Assembly: GCA_018696595.1 (NCBI GenBank)
Contig: JABHQW010000007.1
Coordinates: forward strand, 1 to 58,268
Length of the DNA: 58,268 bases
Direction of reading: 5' to 3'
DNA from: Candidatus Woesearchaeota archaeon
GTDB lineage: Archaea; Nanobdellota; Nanobdellia; Woesearchaeales; GW2011-AR9
The translations under genes and the position numbers were made by a program. Below the pieces are notes generated by a model. That model saw only the letters and a program-made list of their open reading frames with translations, was not told where the DNA came from and made no database searches. Each line of letters opens with the position of its first letter. The first letter of the stretch is position 1. Below are positions 14,478-22,591 of the stretch, piece by piece.

Positions 14478-14489
14478 GTTGTTAAGCTC
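14471..14489 (+). repeat. Last recognisable cassette junction core
   Basis: CCATAAC-GTT-GTTAAGCTC. It keeps the TAAC...GTTA dyad with a GTT spacer instead of ATC, in the same orientation as the others. No further core is seen to the right through 58 kb. Confidence 0.55.
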
Positions 14490-14521
14490 AATCGTGAAAA
14501 AAAATAAAAAATAAAAAAAAA

Positions 14522-15298
14522 TTATTTTCTACAGGCAACAATGGTTTCTCTTACACATTCACTCATTAAATCATAAGCCCCATTTTCTATGAGAGAATCA
14601 TGCAATTTACCAGTAAAACTTCCAGGTCCAGCAACTTGACCATATATTTCATCACCGGATGTTCCCATGAGTAAACGTTTTCCAATTGCCATTAAAGTTG
14701 CCCCATACATAGCTCTTGCATCTTCTTCATTCAATCCATCTAAAGAATCTATTTTGCGTTCTATTCCTTTAGCCATCAAACCAGTATCACAAGCAATCCA
14801 AGTACGATCAGCCAAAGCTTTTTCATCAACTTCTTTAGCTGAACCTCCAAAGATGTACTTTACTATTGCCTCATCTTCTTCGGTGGTTTTAGAACCAAGC
14901 GCATATGCTGCTATTTCATCAGATACAAAAATGCCAGTCATCACTCTGCAAACTCTTGATTGGTCAAGAATTGATTCTATATTTGCAATACTCTTTCCTG
15001 CGGCAAGAGAAATTACCAGTTTATCTTTAGCAGAGTATTTTATCTCTTCACAGACATCATCAAGAGAATTTGGTTTTAAACCCAGAATTACTACATCAGA
15101 ATTTTTAACAGCATAAACATTGTTATTGCTAACTTCAATGCCATATTGTTGTTGTAACTTTTCCAATCTTTCTAAGTTTCTTCTTGCTGCAATTATTCTT
15201 TGATGTCCTTTTTTCTTCAAGGCATCAATCACTTTGGTTCCTAAGTATCCCGCACCAACTACAGAAATAGTCTTATCGCTGACAAGGAATACAATCAT
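14522..15298 (-). CDS. proC: Pyrroline-5-carboxylate reductase-like protein
   Basis: 258 residues with the ProC layout: N-terminal Rossmann motif VVGAGYLGTKVIDALKKKG, NSDVVILGLKP, LVISLAAGKSIANIE, and the C-terminal helical dimer domain (MAIGKRLLMGTS, QVAGPGSFTGKLHDSLIENG). ProC makes proline from pyrroline-5-carboxylate with NAD(P)H. The C-terminal 'PGG.T' region is present as PGSFT, one residue off the usual PGGTT, so another imine reductase activity is possible. It may be co-transcribed with small upstream frames at 15273 and 15494. Confidence 0.8.
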   Translation of the reverse strand: MIVFLVSDKTISVVGAGYLGTKVIDALKKKGHQRIIAARRNLERLEKLQQQYGIEVSNNNVYAVKNSDVVILGLKPNSLDDVCEEIKYSAKDKLVISLAAGKSIANIESILDQSRVCRVMTGIFVSDEIAAYALGSKTTEEDEAIVKYIFGGSAKEVDEKALADRTWIACDTGLMAKGIERKIDSLDGLNEEDARAMYGATLMAIGKRLLMGTSGDEIYGQVAGPGSFTGKLHDSLIENGAYDLMSECVRETIVACRK

Positions 15299-15362
15299 CG
15301 GTATTCCCGAAAGCTGTTTCGCTTCCCATTCCTAATTTTTCCATTCTTTGTTCTAATTCCAT
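15273..15362 (-). CDS. Possible 29-residue peptide upstream of proC-like gene
   Basis: An ATG at 15362 with GGAGG nine bases upstream opens a short frame, MELEQRMEKLGMGSETAFGN then TDDCIPCQR. It overlaps the first 26 bases of the proC-like gene in another frame, a layout suited to translational coupling. CxxC at its end. It could also be a shifted remnant of the neighbour's N-terminus. Confidence 0.4.
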   Translation of the reverse strand: MELEQRMEKLGMGSETAFGNTDDCIPCQR

Positions 15363-15685
15363 TTTATTTTTCCTCCAAGTTTTTTTGAGGAGGGACCAGA
15401 AACATTTTTGTTTCTCGTTTCCCCCAAGTTTTGTTTTTTAGAAATATCCTAATAACTTCTTAAGAAGACAGGATAAAAAAATAATGGAGACAATTATTGT
15501 CCCGGTGTTGGCTGAAGAGAACTAAATCTATTTAAATCAGAATTTGCAATTTCAAAGTTCATTCTCTTCATCATAATTACAAGTAAGAAGAGAATCTATT
15601 TAAAACTTTCTTAATTTTTTTTAGAATACTACACAATCAAAAAATATTTAAATAACCTCTTATCTCTTTCTAGTTGAGGTGTAAG
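15363..15685. other. Intergenic region with a hairpin and a possible 26-residue frame
   Basis: No long gene. A hairpin AGAAACA/TGTTTCT lies at about 15400-15420 and a palindrome CTTCTTAAGAAG at about 15452. On the minus strand 15494-15574 encodes MMKRMNFEIANSDLNRFSSL followed by QPTPGQ, with a TATA-like TTTTAAATA about 28 bases upstream of its ATG. On the plus strand ATTTAAATAAC (about 15645) is a TATA candidate for the exonuclease gene. Confidence 0.4.
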
Positions 15686-16414
15686 GTGTTAACAAATAGT
15701 TTCATTCATATCCCTGGAATTAGTAAAGAAAAAGAAGTGATGTTGTGGTCAAGCAACATTCTTAATTGGCAAGAATTTCTAGACAATGATACGTTTCCTA
15801 GCATGAGATCTTGGATAGAAGAATCAGTTGAAGCACATCAAAATAACAATCATAAATTCTTTCTCACACATTTGCCGGGTAATGAACATTGGCGAGTTTA
15901 CAAACAGTTTAATTGTTGTTTCCTAGATATTGAAACAACTGGATTAAGTAAACATTATCATGATGTTACAGTTATTGGGTTATATGATGGAAAAGAATCT
16001 AAAATATTTATTAACGGTAAAAATATGGATCAGTTTCCAGCAGAGATGGCCAAATATTCAACAATAATATCTTTCAATGGAAAATGTTTTGATGTTCCTT
16101 TCTTAAAAGCTAAATTCCCAGAAATAGATTTTAATAAGTTTCATATTGATTTAAGATACGTAATGAAATCAATTGGTTATTCTGGCGGGTTGAAGAAGAT
16201 TGAAAAAGAAGTTGGGATTTGTCGTGATGACGATCTGCAAGACATTTCTGGTTTTGACGCAATTCGTTTATGGAGACAATATCAGCGAGGAGACGAAGAA
16301 GCTTTAAAATTGCTGGTTAAGTATAATATTGCAGATATTGAAAACCTTAAAACTCTAATGGACTTTACTTATGATAAGTTGAGAGATAAACATTTCTTAG
16401 GGAAAATAGAGTGA
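15686..16414 (+). CDS. YprB-like ribonuclease H-fold exonuclease
   Basis: 242 residues from the GTG at 15686, favoured by GAGGTG just upstream (GAGGTGTAAGGTG); a TTG at 15674 is the alternative. The 3'-5' exonuclease motifs are present: DIETTGL (first acidic pair), IISFNGKCFDVPFL, a His-x-Asp in FHIDLRYVM, and a final ADIENL. These match the RNase_H_2/YprB group of predicted DnaQ-like exonucleases. The N-terminal 70 residues carry IPGISKEKEVMLW, which looks like the helix-hairpin-type start of the same family. Confidence 0.8.
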   Translation: MLTNSFIHIPGISKEKEVMLWSSNILNWQEFLDNDTFPSMRSWIEESVEAHQNNNHKFFLTHLPGNEHWRVYKQFNCCFLDIETTGLSKHYHDVTVIGLYDGKESKIFINGKNMDQFPAEMAKYSTIISFNGKCFDVPFLKAKFPEIDFNKFHIDLRYVMKSIGYSGGLKKIEKEVGICRDDDLQDISGFDAIRLWRQYQRGDEEALKLLVKYNIADIENLKTLMDFTYDKLRDKHFLGKIE

Positions 16415-16421
16415 TAGTATT

Positions 16422-16688
16422 CTAACGATAAGGTTTCCAAGTTGTAGAAGTAAACAAAGTTGCATCTCCCAACTCTGCTGGTTTACCAGTAAGATTATTT
16501 GTTGTTTCTGGAAGATAACCACTCTGCCCCATATTTTGTTGCATAGCAGCATCATAAGCTTTATCAGGATCGTCACCAAAGATTCTCGCCTTACCTTTAG
16601 CTTCAAGTGCTGCAGAAGTAGCACCACCCAGTGCATTATTTAATCGTTGTCTTTCTCTAAACGCTTCATGGTCAAAGTGATCTTTCAT
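16422..16688 (-). CDS. Small soluble protein of unknown function
   Basis: 88 residues with a perfect GGAGG upstream of the ATG. It is Ala/Gln/Asn-rich and hydrophilic (NNALGGATSAALEAKGKARI, DAAMQQNMGQSGYLPETTNN) with no membrane segment. It lies 18 bases after the CDC48 gene on the same strand, so it is probably in its operon. In composition it resembles the 106-residue protein at 57693. No family recognised. Confidence 0.65.
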   Translation of the reverse strand: MKDHFDHEAFRERQRLNNALGGATSAALEAKGKARIFGDDPDKAYDAAMQQNMGQSGYLPETTNNLTGKPAELGDATLFTSTTWKPYR

Positions 16689-16706
16689 TTTTATTCCTCC
16701 AAAAAA

Positions 16707-18977
16707 CTAACCGAAGTAATCAGCTTTCTCATGCTTAATCTGTTTCGCTCTGGCAGCAGAAAAGTAATCTGCCAGTTTATCATAAGCTTCTTCAACTTCT
16801 TTATCCACAGACGGTTTAACAACATTAAGGGCTTCTTCGAAATGTTTCAAAGTAATTTCTTTACTGCCCATATTTTCTCGTAAAGCAATCATGGCAGCCT
16901 CTCTACATACTCCTTCAATGTCTGCACCAACATAACCTTCGGTTTTGTCTGCCAATTGAATAATATCAACATCTTTGGCAACAGGCATACCTTCAACATA
17001 AATTTCAAAGATTTTCTTCCTACCTTCTACATCAGGAACAGGAGTAAAAATAATTCGATCAAACCTTCCTTGTCTTAACAAAGCAGGATCAACAATGTCT
17101 GGCCTATTAGTTGCAGCAATAACAACAACATCATTCAGACTTTCTAAGCCATCCATCTCAGTAAGCATTTGGTTAACCATTTTCTCACTAACTCGATGAC
17201 CTTCCGATGATCCACCTCTTCGAGGAACTAAAGCGTCAATCTCATCAAAGAATAAAATAGTAGGAGAGGTTTGTCGAGCTTTTCTAAAAATTTCTCGCAC
17301 AGCTTTCTCAGATTCACCAACCCACTTACTAAGTAATGAAGGTCCATTAACTAAAATAAAGTTTGATTCTGCTTCTTTAGCTACAGCTTTCGCCAATAAA
17401 GTTTTTCCAGTACCAGGAGGACCGTATAATAAAATCCCTCTTGGTGGACGAATCCCCATTTTTTCAAAAACTTCTGGGGTTTTCAGTGGCCATTCTACAG
17501 CTTCTTTAAGTTTATCTTTAACGTCTTCTAAGCCACCAACGTCTGACCAATTAACATCAGGAGTTTCTACTAAAACTTCTCTCATAGCAGATGGACGAAC
17601 AATTTTAAGTGATTCCATAAAATCTTTTTGAGTAACCATTAACTTAGCTAGAATATCTTCAGGAATAGTGTCGCCTTCTTCAATACCAGCTTTTTTCAAG
17701 TCAGGAAGAATTCTTCTTAACACAATCATAGCAGATTCTTTCGCCAAAGCATTCAAATCAGCACCAACAAAACCGTGAGTTATTTTGGCCATCTCTTTCA
17801 AATTAACATTCTTTGCCAATGGCATATTTCTTGTATGGATCTTCAAAACTTCCAACCGACCTTCTTTACCAGGAACACCGATTTCAATTTCTCGGTCAAA
17901 CCTTCCTGGACGACGCAAAGCTGGATCAACAACATTAGGCATATTAGTTGCAGCGATAACAATTACTTTTCCACGAGATTTCAAACCATCCATTAAACCA
18001 AGTAATTGTGCCACAACTCTTTTCTCAACATCTCCTTTAGTTTCTTCTCTTTTAGTTGCAATAGCATCAATTTCATCCAAGAAAATTATTGAAGGAGCAT
18101 TCTGTTCAGCTTCATCAAACTTTTTACGTAAGTTAGCTTCTGATTCCCCATAAAATTTACTCATAACTTCTGGGCCATTAATTAAAATGAAATGTGATTG
18201 AGTTTCTGAAGCAACAGCTTTTGCCAATAAAGTTTTACCCGTTCCAGGAGGACCATGTAACAGAACTCCTTTCGGTGGTTCGATTCCTAACCTTTCAAAT
18301 ATTTCAGGATGTTTTAAAGGAAGTTCAATCATTTCTCTAACTTTTTTAATTTCTTCTCCCAAACCACCAATGTCTTCATAATTTACCCCAAGAGTTAATG
18401 TTTCTTCTTCTTCCTTAAAAGAAGCTCTGGGATCAAAAACTAATTCTGTATCTTGATTAACTGTAACAATACCTTTTGCAGGATTAGTTTCAGAAACAAA
18501 TAATTTAACTGCTGCGCCAAACCCAAGAAAATTCTCTTGTACTTGGATAACAATGCCGCCTTGCCTGATTACTTTCGGGCGATCTCTTCGTAAAGAAATA
18601 ATATCGTTTTTCATTAACGGTCTGTTAAGTAAAGCACTTTTTAAGAAATCATGTCTGATTGGAGGAACGTGACCTAAACGGCCAACAACGATTCTCTTTG
18701 CTGGAATTACTTCCGTTTTTTCAATCGTAACAAATTCCCCGATAGAAGTTTTAGCATTTCTTCTGGTATCACCATCCATCCGAACGATGTTAAGATTAAT
18801 ATCTCCTGGATATCCTCTACGAACAACTGCTGCGGTAACTTTCTCACCTTTAACTTCAACAATCTCTCCTTCGTTTACATTAATCGTTTTCATAAAACCA
18901 GAATCTAATCTAACAATTCCTTTATTAACATCATCCTGTACTGCTTCCATAACTTTAAGTTTAAGTTCTTCTGACAT
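16707..18977 (-). CDS. cdc48: CDC48/VCP AAA+ ATPase
   Basis: 756 residues, normal for archaeal Cdc48/VAT. An N-domain (about 1-190: double-psi barrel and substrate/cofactor region) is followed by two AAA modules, each with [12 protein letters not shown] and second-region-of-homology arginines ([40 protein letters not shown]). It unfolds proteins and feeds the proteasome. The C-terminus ends DYFG, near but not identical to the HbYX proteasome-docking motif. GGGTGA lies upstream of the ATG, and TTTATATATTA on the minus strand (about 19013-19023) is a likely TATA box. Confidence 0.96.
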   Translation of the reverse strand: MSEELKLKVMEAVQDDVNKGIVRLDSGFMKTINVNEGEIVEVKGEKVTAAVVRRGYPGDINLNIVRMDGDTRRNAKTSIGEFVTIEKTEVIPAKRIVVGRLGHVPPIRHDFLKSALLNRPLMKNDIISLRRDRPKVIRQGGIVIQVQENFLGFGAAVKLFVSETNPAKGIVTVNQDTELVFDPRASFKEEEETLTLGVNYEDIGGLGEEIKKVREMIELPLKHPEIFERLGIEPPKGVLLHGPPGTGKTLLAKAVASETQSHFILINGPEVMSKFYGESEANLRKKFDEAEQNAPSIIFLDEIDAIATKREETKGDVEKRVVAQLLGLMDGLKSRGKVIVIAATNMPNVVDPALRRPGRFDREIEIGVPGKEGRLEVLKIHTRNMPLAKNVNLKEMAKITHGFVGADLNALAKESAMIVLRRILPDLKKAGIEEGDTIPEDILAKLMVTQKDFMESLKIVRPSAMREVLVETPDVNWSDVGGLEDVKDKLKEAVEWPLKTPEVFEKMGIRPPRGILLYGPPGTGKTLLAKAVAKEAESNFILVNGPSLLSKWVGESEKAVREIFRKARQTSPTILFFDEIDALVPRRGGSSEGHRVSEKMVNQMLTEMDGLESLNDVVVIAATNRPDIVDPALLRQGRFDRIIFTPVPDVEGRKKIFEIYVEGMPVAKDVDIIQLADKTEGYVGADIEGVCREAAMIALRENMGSKEITLKHFEEALNVVKPSVDKEVEEAYDKLADYFSAARAKQIKHEKADYFG

Positions 18978-19030
18978 AATTACTCACCCTCTCGAGAATA
19001 TTCAGAGAATTGTTAATATATAAAGTTTAT

Positions 19031-19054
19031 GGAGTAAATAATAATAACTACTCC
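19031..19054. promoter_or_regulatory. Inverted repeat between divergent promoters
   Basis: GGAGTA (19031-19036) and TACTCC (19049-19054) form a 6 bp inverted repeat separated by 12 AT bases. It lies between the TATA candidates of cdc48 (about 19013-19023, minus) and the dehydratase operon (about 19068-19075, plus), a position suited to an operator. Short dyads occur by chance in such AT-rich DNA. Confidence 0.35.
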
Positions 19055-19120
19055 AAGATGGAAATAGTTATATATCAGTGTGCCTCATCAATTTTGTTAA
19101 GAGGTATATAGATCTATGAA

Positions 19121-19216
19121 GTATACTAAAAATCCTTAGATTTTGAACAGAAATCTAAAGATTTTGGTATATACAAAAGGAATTAAGTCCGAAACCTAAT
19201 TCCTTTTAGTATATAT
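19121..19216 (+). promoter_or_regulatory. Leader with two tandem hairpins
   Basis: Two hairpins share a middle segment. The first pairs AAAATCCTTAGATTT with AAATCTAAAGATTTT around TGAACAG. The second pairs AAAAGGAATTA with TAATTCCTTTT around AGTCCGAAACC. Three copies of a GTATAYAY motif (19121, 19167, 19209) lie at the outer edges and the middle. The GGTGA ribosome site begins at 19217, directly after the second hairpin, and the operon ATG is at 19226. With transcription from the TATA at about 19068, both hairpins would be in the leader RNA. A role in translation control or protein binding is inference. Confidence 0.55.
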
Positions 19217-19225
19217 GGTGAATTA

Positions 19226-20704
19226 ATGACAACCTTAGACGCTATCGTTATTGGAAGTGGTCCTGTAGCTACACTTAATGCTGTTTCTTTAGACCCTTCA
19301 CTTACTATTGGATGGACTGTTTTCAAAGATAAAACTGCTAAATTAAAACAAGGAGTACATTTAGTTAATGGGAAAAAAGTTAAAGAAGGTCTTGAGGAAG
19401 AGTTATATGAAAGAGTTATTGAATCTTCTGAGATGGTTTTTGATCCTAAACAACCAGAAGAAGGTAAATTAAATATTTATACAGTTCAACCAAATCAACA
19501 GTTATCCCTAGACACATTACCAATTACAGATGAAACATTAATAGTCTTAGCAACCAAATCTTATAGTAATGAAGATGTTCTTGAACAATTAAAACCATTA
19601 TTAGATGTAGCAAATCCAACAATCGTATTAACTCAGAATGGGGTTGCTCCAGAAATTAGAGTTAATGAATGGCTTGAAAAGGAAGGTTACGATAAAGTTA
19701 AGGTTGTCAGAGGAGTTGCCCTGGGGCCTTGTACTTATGATAAAGATGACCCAACAATATTAAATAATAATATTCATGATCTGGTTTTCGGTCACTGGAA
19801 CGCAGAAAACCATGAAGGACATGAAGAAGCAACAACAACGGTTGTTGAAGCATACACCCATTTACCAACAAAAAGTGGAGGAAATAATTTTAAAGGAACT
19901 TCCATAAGTAAAGCTCTTGTTAATTTAATAAACCCAATTTCAATTTTATTTGCTAACTCTATTGGTGAAGCACTTGAATCTAGTTTAATTAGTAATCTTT
20001 ATCTTTCCTGTTTTGAAGAAGGATTAGCAGTGTTTAAAGATCAAGGCATTACTCTTGAACCCAGAAATACTTTGGATTCTTCATTATTTATGTATGATGC
20101 TGCAAGACCACACATGCCTTCCATGGGCAGAGATACTTTTGTAGCAATTCAAGGAGGAGAAGATTATCAATTCCCATTAGAAACTGAAACTATCGATCTT
20201 TCAGGACAAATTGCAGTGTTAGGAAAAGAAGCAGGGATTACTACTTACTGGAATTCTTTATGTGCAGACTTAGTAGACGATTTCTGTAAATCATTTAATG
20301 AAATTAAAGAACAAGGCGGTTCTGACATTGCTGCAGAATTTGCAGTTAGGTTTGTTACTAGAAACAGACATATTGCAGGCCTAGACCCTTATCAACTCCA
20401 TAATCGTGCTAGAGATTTTGATGTTGTAGAAGATTTACAAGAGGGCGTTAAAAAAAGATTTGCAGAAGTTGACACTAATCTTCCTAAAGCAGTTTACTTG
20501 TGTCCTTCATTAGCAAGCCCTAACACGTCTTTACCAAATTTATCTCAATCATTAATCAATTCTTATCAACAATTAAAATTAGGGTACTCTCAACATTTGT
20601 CTCAATCTAATGTTCAATTTGATTTACAGATAGCAGAATGTCCAAATACAGAAGTTTGTTCTAAAAGAAAAACAATAAGTCCGGTTTGTCTTAGACCCAC
20701 ATAA
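19226..20704 (+). CDS. Ketopantoate reductase-like NAD(P)-dependent dehydrogenase
   Basis: 492 residues, longer than PanE (about 300). The N-terminus has a Rossmann-like start (LDAIVIGSGPVATLNAVSLD) and the PanE-type middle ITDETLIVLATKSYSNEDVL ... TIVLTQNGVAPEI. The second half is helical (KALVNLINPISILFANSIGE) as in the ApbA C-terminal domain, then an extra C-terminal segment with two Cys (CSKRKTISPVC). Family members interconvert 2-keto and 2-hydroxy acids. First gene of a tight operon with an acyl-CoA synthetase and a 2-hydroxyacyl-CoA dehydratase, so it plausibly supplies the 2-hydroxy acid. GGTGA precedes the ATG. Confidence 0.7.
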   Translation: MTTLDAIVIGSGPVATLNAVSLDPSLTIGWTVFKDKTAKLKQGVHLVNGKKVKEGLEEELYERVIESSEMVFDPKQPEEGKLNIYTVQPNQQLSLDTLPITDETLIVLATKSYSNEDVLEQLKPLLDVANPTIVLTQNGVAPEIRVNEWLEKEGYDKVKVVRGVALGPCTYDKDDPTILNNNIHDLVFGHWNAENHEGHEEATTTVVEAYTHLPTKSGGNNFKGTSISKALVNLINPISILFANSIGEALESSLISNLYLSCFEEGLAVFKDQGITLEPRNTLDSSLFMYDAARPHMPSMGRDTFVAIQGGEDYQFPLETETIDLSGQIAVLGKEAGITTYWNSLCADLVDDFCKSFNEIKEQGGSDIAAEFAVRFVTRNRHIAGLDPYQLHNRARDFDVVEDLQEGVKKRFAEVDTNLPKAVYLCPSLASPNTSLPNLSQSLINSYQQLKLGYSQHLSQSNVQFDLQIAECPNTEVCSKRKTISPVCLRPT

Positions 20705-20712
20705 TTTTAGAA

Positions 20713-22590
20713 ATGACAACCACATTAACTACAGAAGCAATGAACCTTGCACAGATTATTGAACATCACGGACAAGATGAAACACTAGGCAATCAAACCT
20801 TTATTATGTTTAGAGATGACGAAACAAAACAGATGCAAGAGGTTACCTATCAAGAATTTTATCAAAGATCTTTAGAGTATGGAAACATGCTTCATCAAAT
20901 GCGTTCTGAAAGTGATAAATCTATCGAAGATAATTTTCAAGTTGGTGCTTTTATGCAAAACACTCCTGAATTTCTATATCTGTTAGGAGGATGTGCTTTT
21001 ACTGGTTCTACTTTAGTGGGAATTAATAATGCTCAAGTTGGAGAAAAGTTAGCACAAGACATTAATGGAATTAACCTAGACCTTCTTGTTGTTGATAATG
21101 TAGAACAACCAAAAACTGGAAGAACTTTTTTAGAAACGGTTTTAGTTGCAAAAAAAGAACACGGATTTGAAGGGTTAAAAAGAGCAGACATTATGGTTAA
21201 AGGTGGATCTTATATGGCGGAATGGGGAGAAGATATAGAAACCATTGAAGACACATTATTAGAATATGGACTATCACTAAATCAATTTACCCCACAAGAG
21301 TTTGATCAAGATAAAGCAGGAGTAATAATTTTTACTTCTGGAACAACTGGCGCCCCAAAAGGAATAGAAGTTAGTTGGAATAAATTAGTTGATGTTGGTG
21401 GTGTTGCTACTAAGATTCTAAACTATACAGAAGATGATGTTGGTTATGTTTGTATGCCGTTAAATCATTCAAATTCTCTTTACTTAAATATTATGCCAGC
21501 ATTATTAAACGGGGCTCAGATTTTATTAAGAAGGAGATTTAGTTCTAGTCAATTTGTAAATGACATTTCAGAAGTTGGAGCTACTGTTTGGAATTGTGTT
21601 GGTGACCCTGCAAGTTATGTAGTTAATAAAGTTGGAGCAGATACTGACCATAGTGGGTTGCCCCTAAGAACAGTAATTAGTACAGGAACCAATGCTGAGA
21701 ATCGAGCAACATTCTCTAAAATATTTGGCCTTGACATTTTCACAGAAGTATATGGTTCAACTGAAGTTGGCGCAATAACAATGGTTGACAAGAACACACC
21801 AGATTATAGTGTTGGAAAATTGATTAAAGATGTGAAAATATTTGGTGAAGATTCAACGGCAGCATTACCACTAGCAAAAGTTGATGAAGATGGAAAAATT
21901 CTAAACTTTAGTGAAGCTGTTGGGGAAGTTGTTGTTAGTCAAGAATCTTTGGCTGGTTCTGCATTTACTGGTTATTATAAACAACCAGAAGAAAGTGCAG
22001 AAAGACTTTGTAATGCGGGTGAAGAACAATTTTACAGAATGGGAGATCTGGGTGCTATTGTAGAGCAGGATGGAATCAAATATTTAATGTTCTTAGGTAG
22101 AACTGGAACAGACAGATTAAGAAGAAGCGGAGAAAACTTTTCGACAACTTTTGTTGAGGATGCTATTCGTAAACACCCTGGTGTAACTAACAGCGCAGTT
22201 ATTGGCATACCAGAATTTAATAGTACTGAAAATGACAACCCCATTTATGTTGTAGAAACAAAAGACCCTTCAACTTTTGATGTTGATAGTTTTTACCAAC
22301 ACTGCCAAGAAACATTACCGGGATATGTTCTTCCTGGTTTTATTAGAGTGGTCCAAGAGTTACCAAAAACTGATACTTTAAAAGTAAGAAAAGCAGAATT
22401 ATCTCAACAATTTATTGAAAGAACCCCAGCAATAGATGAAGATCAAAATGATCGACTTTATGCTGTTAATGAGGGAGTACAAGAATTTGAAACAGCAGAT
22501 TACCTTACAGCAATGAAACAATTTACTGATCCTGCAGTGCAAAGTAGATTAATTGCTGCCACTAGAAGAGACGATTTAAAATTCATATAA
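20713..22590 (+). CDS. AMP-forming acyl-CoA synthetase
   Basis: 625 residues of the ANL superfamily. Visible motifs: AMP-binding loop IIFTSGTTGAPKGIE, VYGSTEVG, the hinge region YRMGDLGAIVEQDG..FLGRTGTDRLRRSGENFS, and the catalytic lysine region LPKTDTLKVRKAEL. It resembles the long-chain/FATP or carnitine-CoA-ligase branch in length. It activates a carboxylic acid to its CoA thioester. It starts eight bases after the previous gene, and the next gene starts one base after its stop codon. In context it would make the 2-hydroxyacyl-CoA used by the dehydratase. Confidence 0.88.
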   Translation: MTTTLTTEAMNLAQIIEHHGQDETLGNQTFIMFRDDETKQMQEVTYQEFYQRSLEYGNMLHQMRSESDKSIEDNFQVGAFMQNTPEFLYLLGGCAFTGSTLVGINNAQVGEKLAQDINGINLDLLVVDNVEQPKTGRTFLETVLVAKKEHGFEGLKRADIMVKGGSYMAEWGEDIETIEDTLLEYGLSLNQFTPQEFDQDKAGVIIFTSGTTGAPKGIEVSWNKLVDVGGVATKILNYTEDDVGYVCMPLNHSNSLYLNIMPALLNGAQILLRRRFSSSQFVNDISEVGATVWNCVGDPASYVVNKVGADTDHSGLPLRTVISTGTNAENRATFSKIFGLDIFTEVYGSTEVGAITMVDKNTPDYSVGKLIKDVKIFGEDSTAALPLAKVDEDGKILNFSEAVGEVVVSQESLAGSAFTGYYKQPEESAERLCNAGEEQFYRMGDLGAIVEQDGIKYLMFLGRTGTDRLRRSGENFSTTFVEDAIRKHPGVTNSAVIGIPEFNSTENDNPIYVVETKDPSTFDVDSFYQHCQETLPGYVLPGFIRVVQELPKTDTLKVRKAELSQQFIERTPAIDEDQNDRLYAVNEGVQEFETADYLTAMKQFTDPAVQSRLIAATRRDDLKFI

Positions 22591-22591
22591 A

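Noticed and set aside
1-14489. Reading the repeats as a CRISPR array
   Set aside because: The repeats are inverted pairs around genes with spacings of 0.7-3.3 kb, not short direct repeats with uniform spacers, and no cas gene is present.
1-14489. Classical insertion sequences or transposons with terminal inverted repeats
   Set aside because: No transposase gene is found in any unit, target-site duplications are not seen, and ends differ between units while the 3-base core between them is shared; this fits site-specific recombination better than transposition.
1-14489. A canonical bacterial-type integron with IntI and attI
   Set aside because: No tyrosine recombinase gene lies in the window, and most junctions have only ATC between the core arms instead of a 50-140 bp attC. 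The link to integrons is therefore stated as resemblance.
15400-15420. Intrinsic terminator at the AGAAACA/TGTTTCT hairpin
   Set aside because: Archaeal termination depends mainly on T-tracts; the hairpin lies between divergent genes where no terminator is needed, so no call was made.
17775-18153. Open frames opposite cdc48
   Set aside because: They mirror conserved AAA codons and have no start signals.
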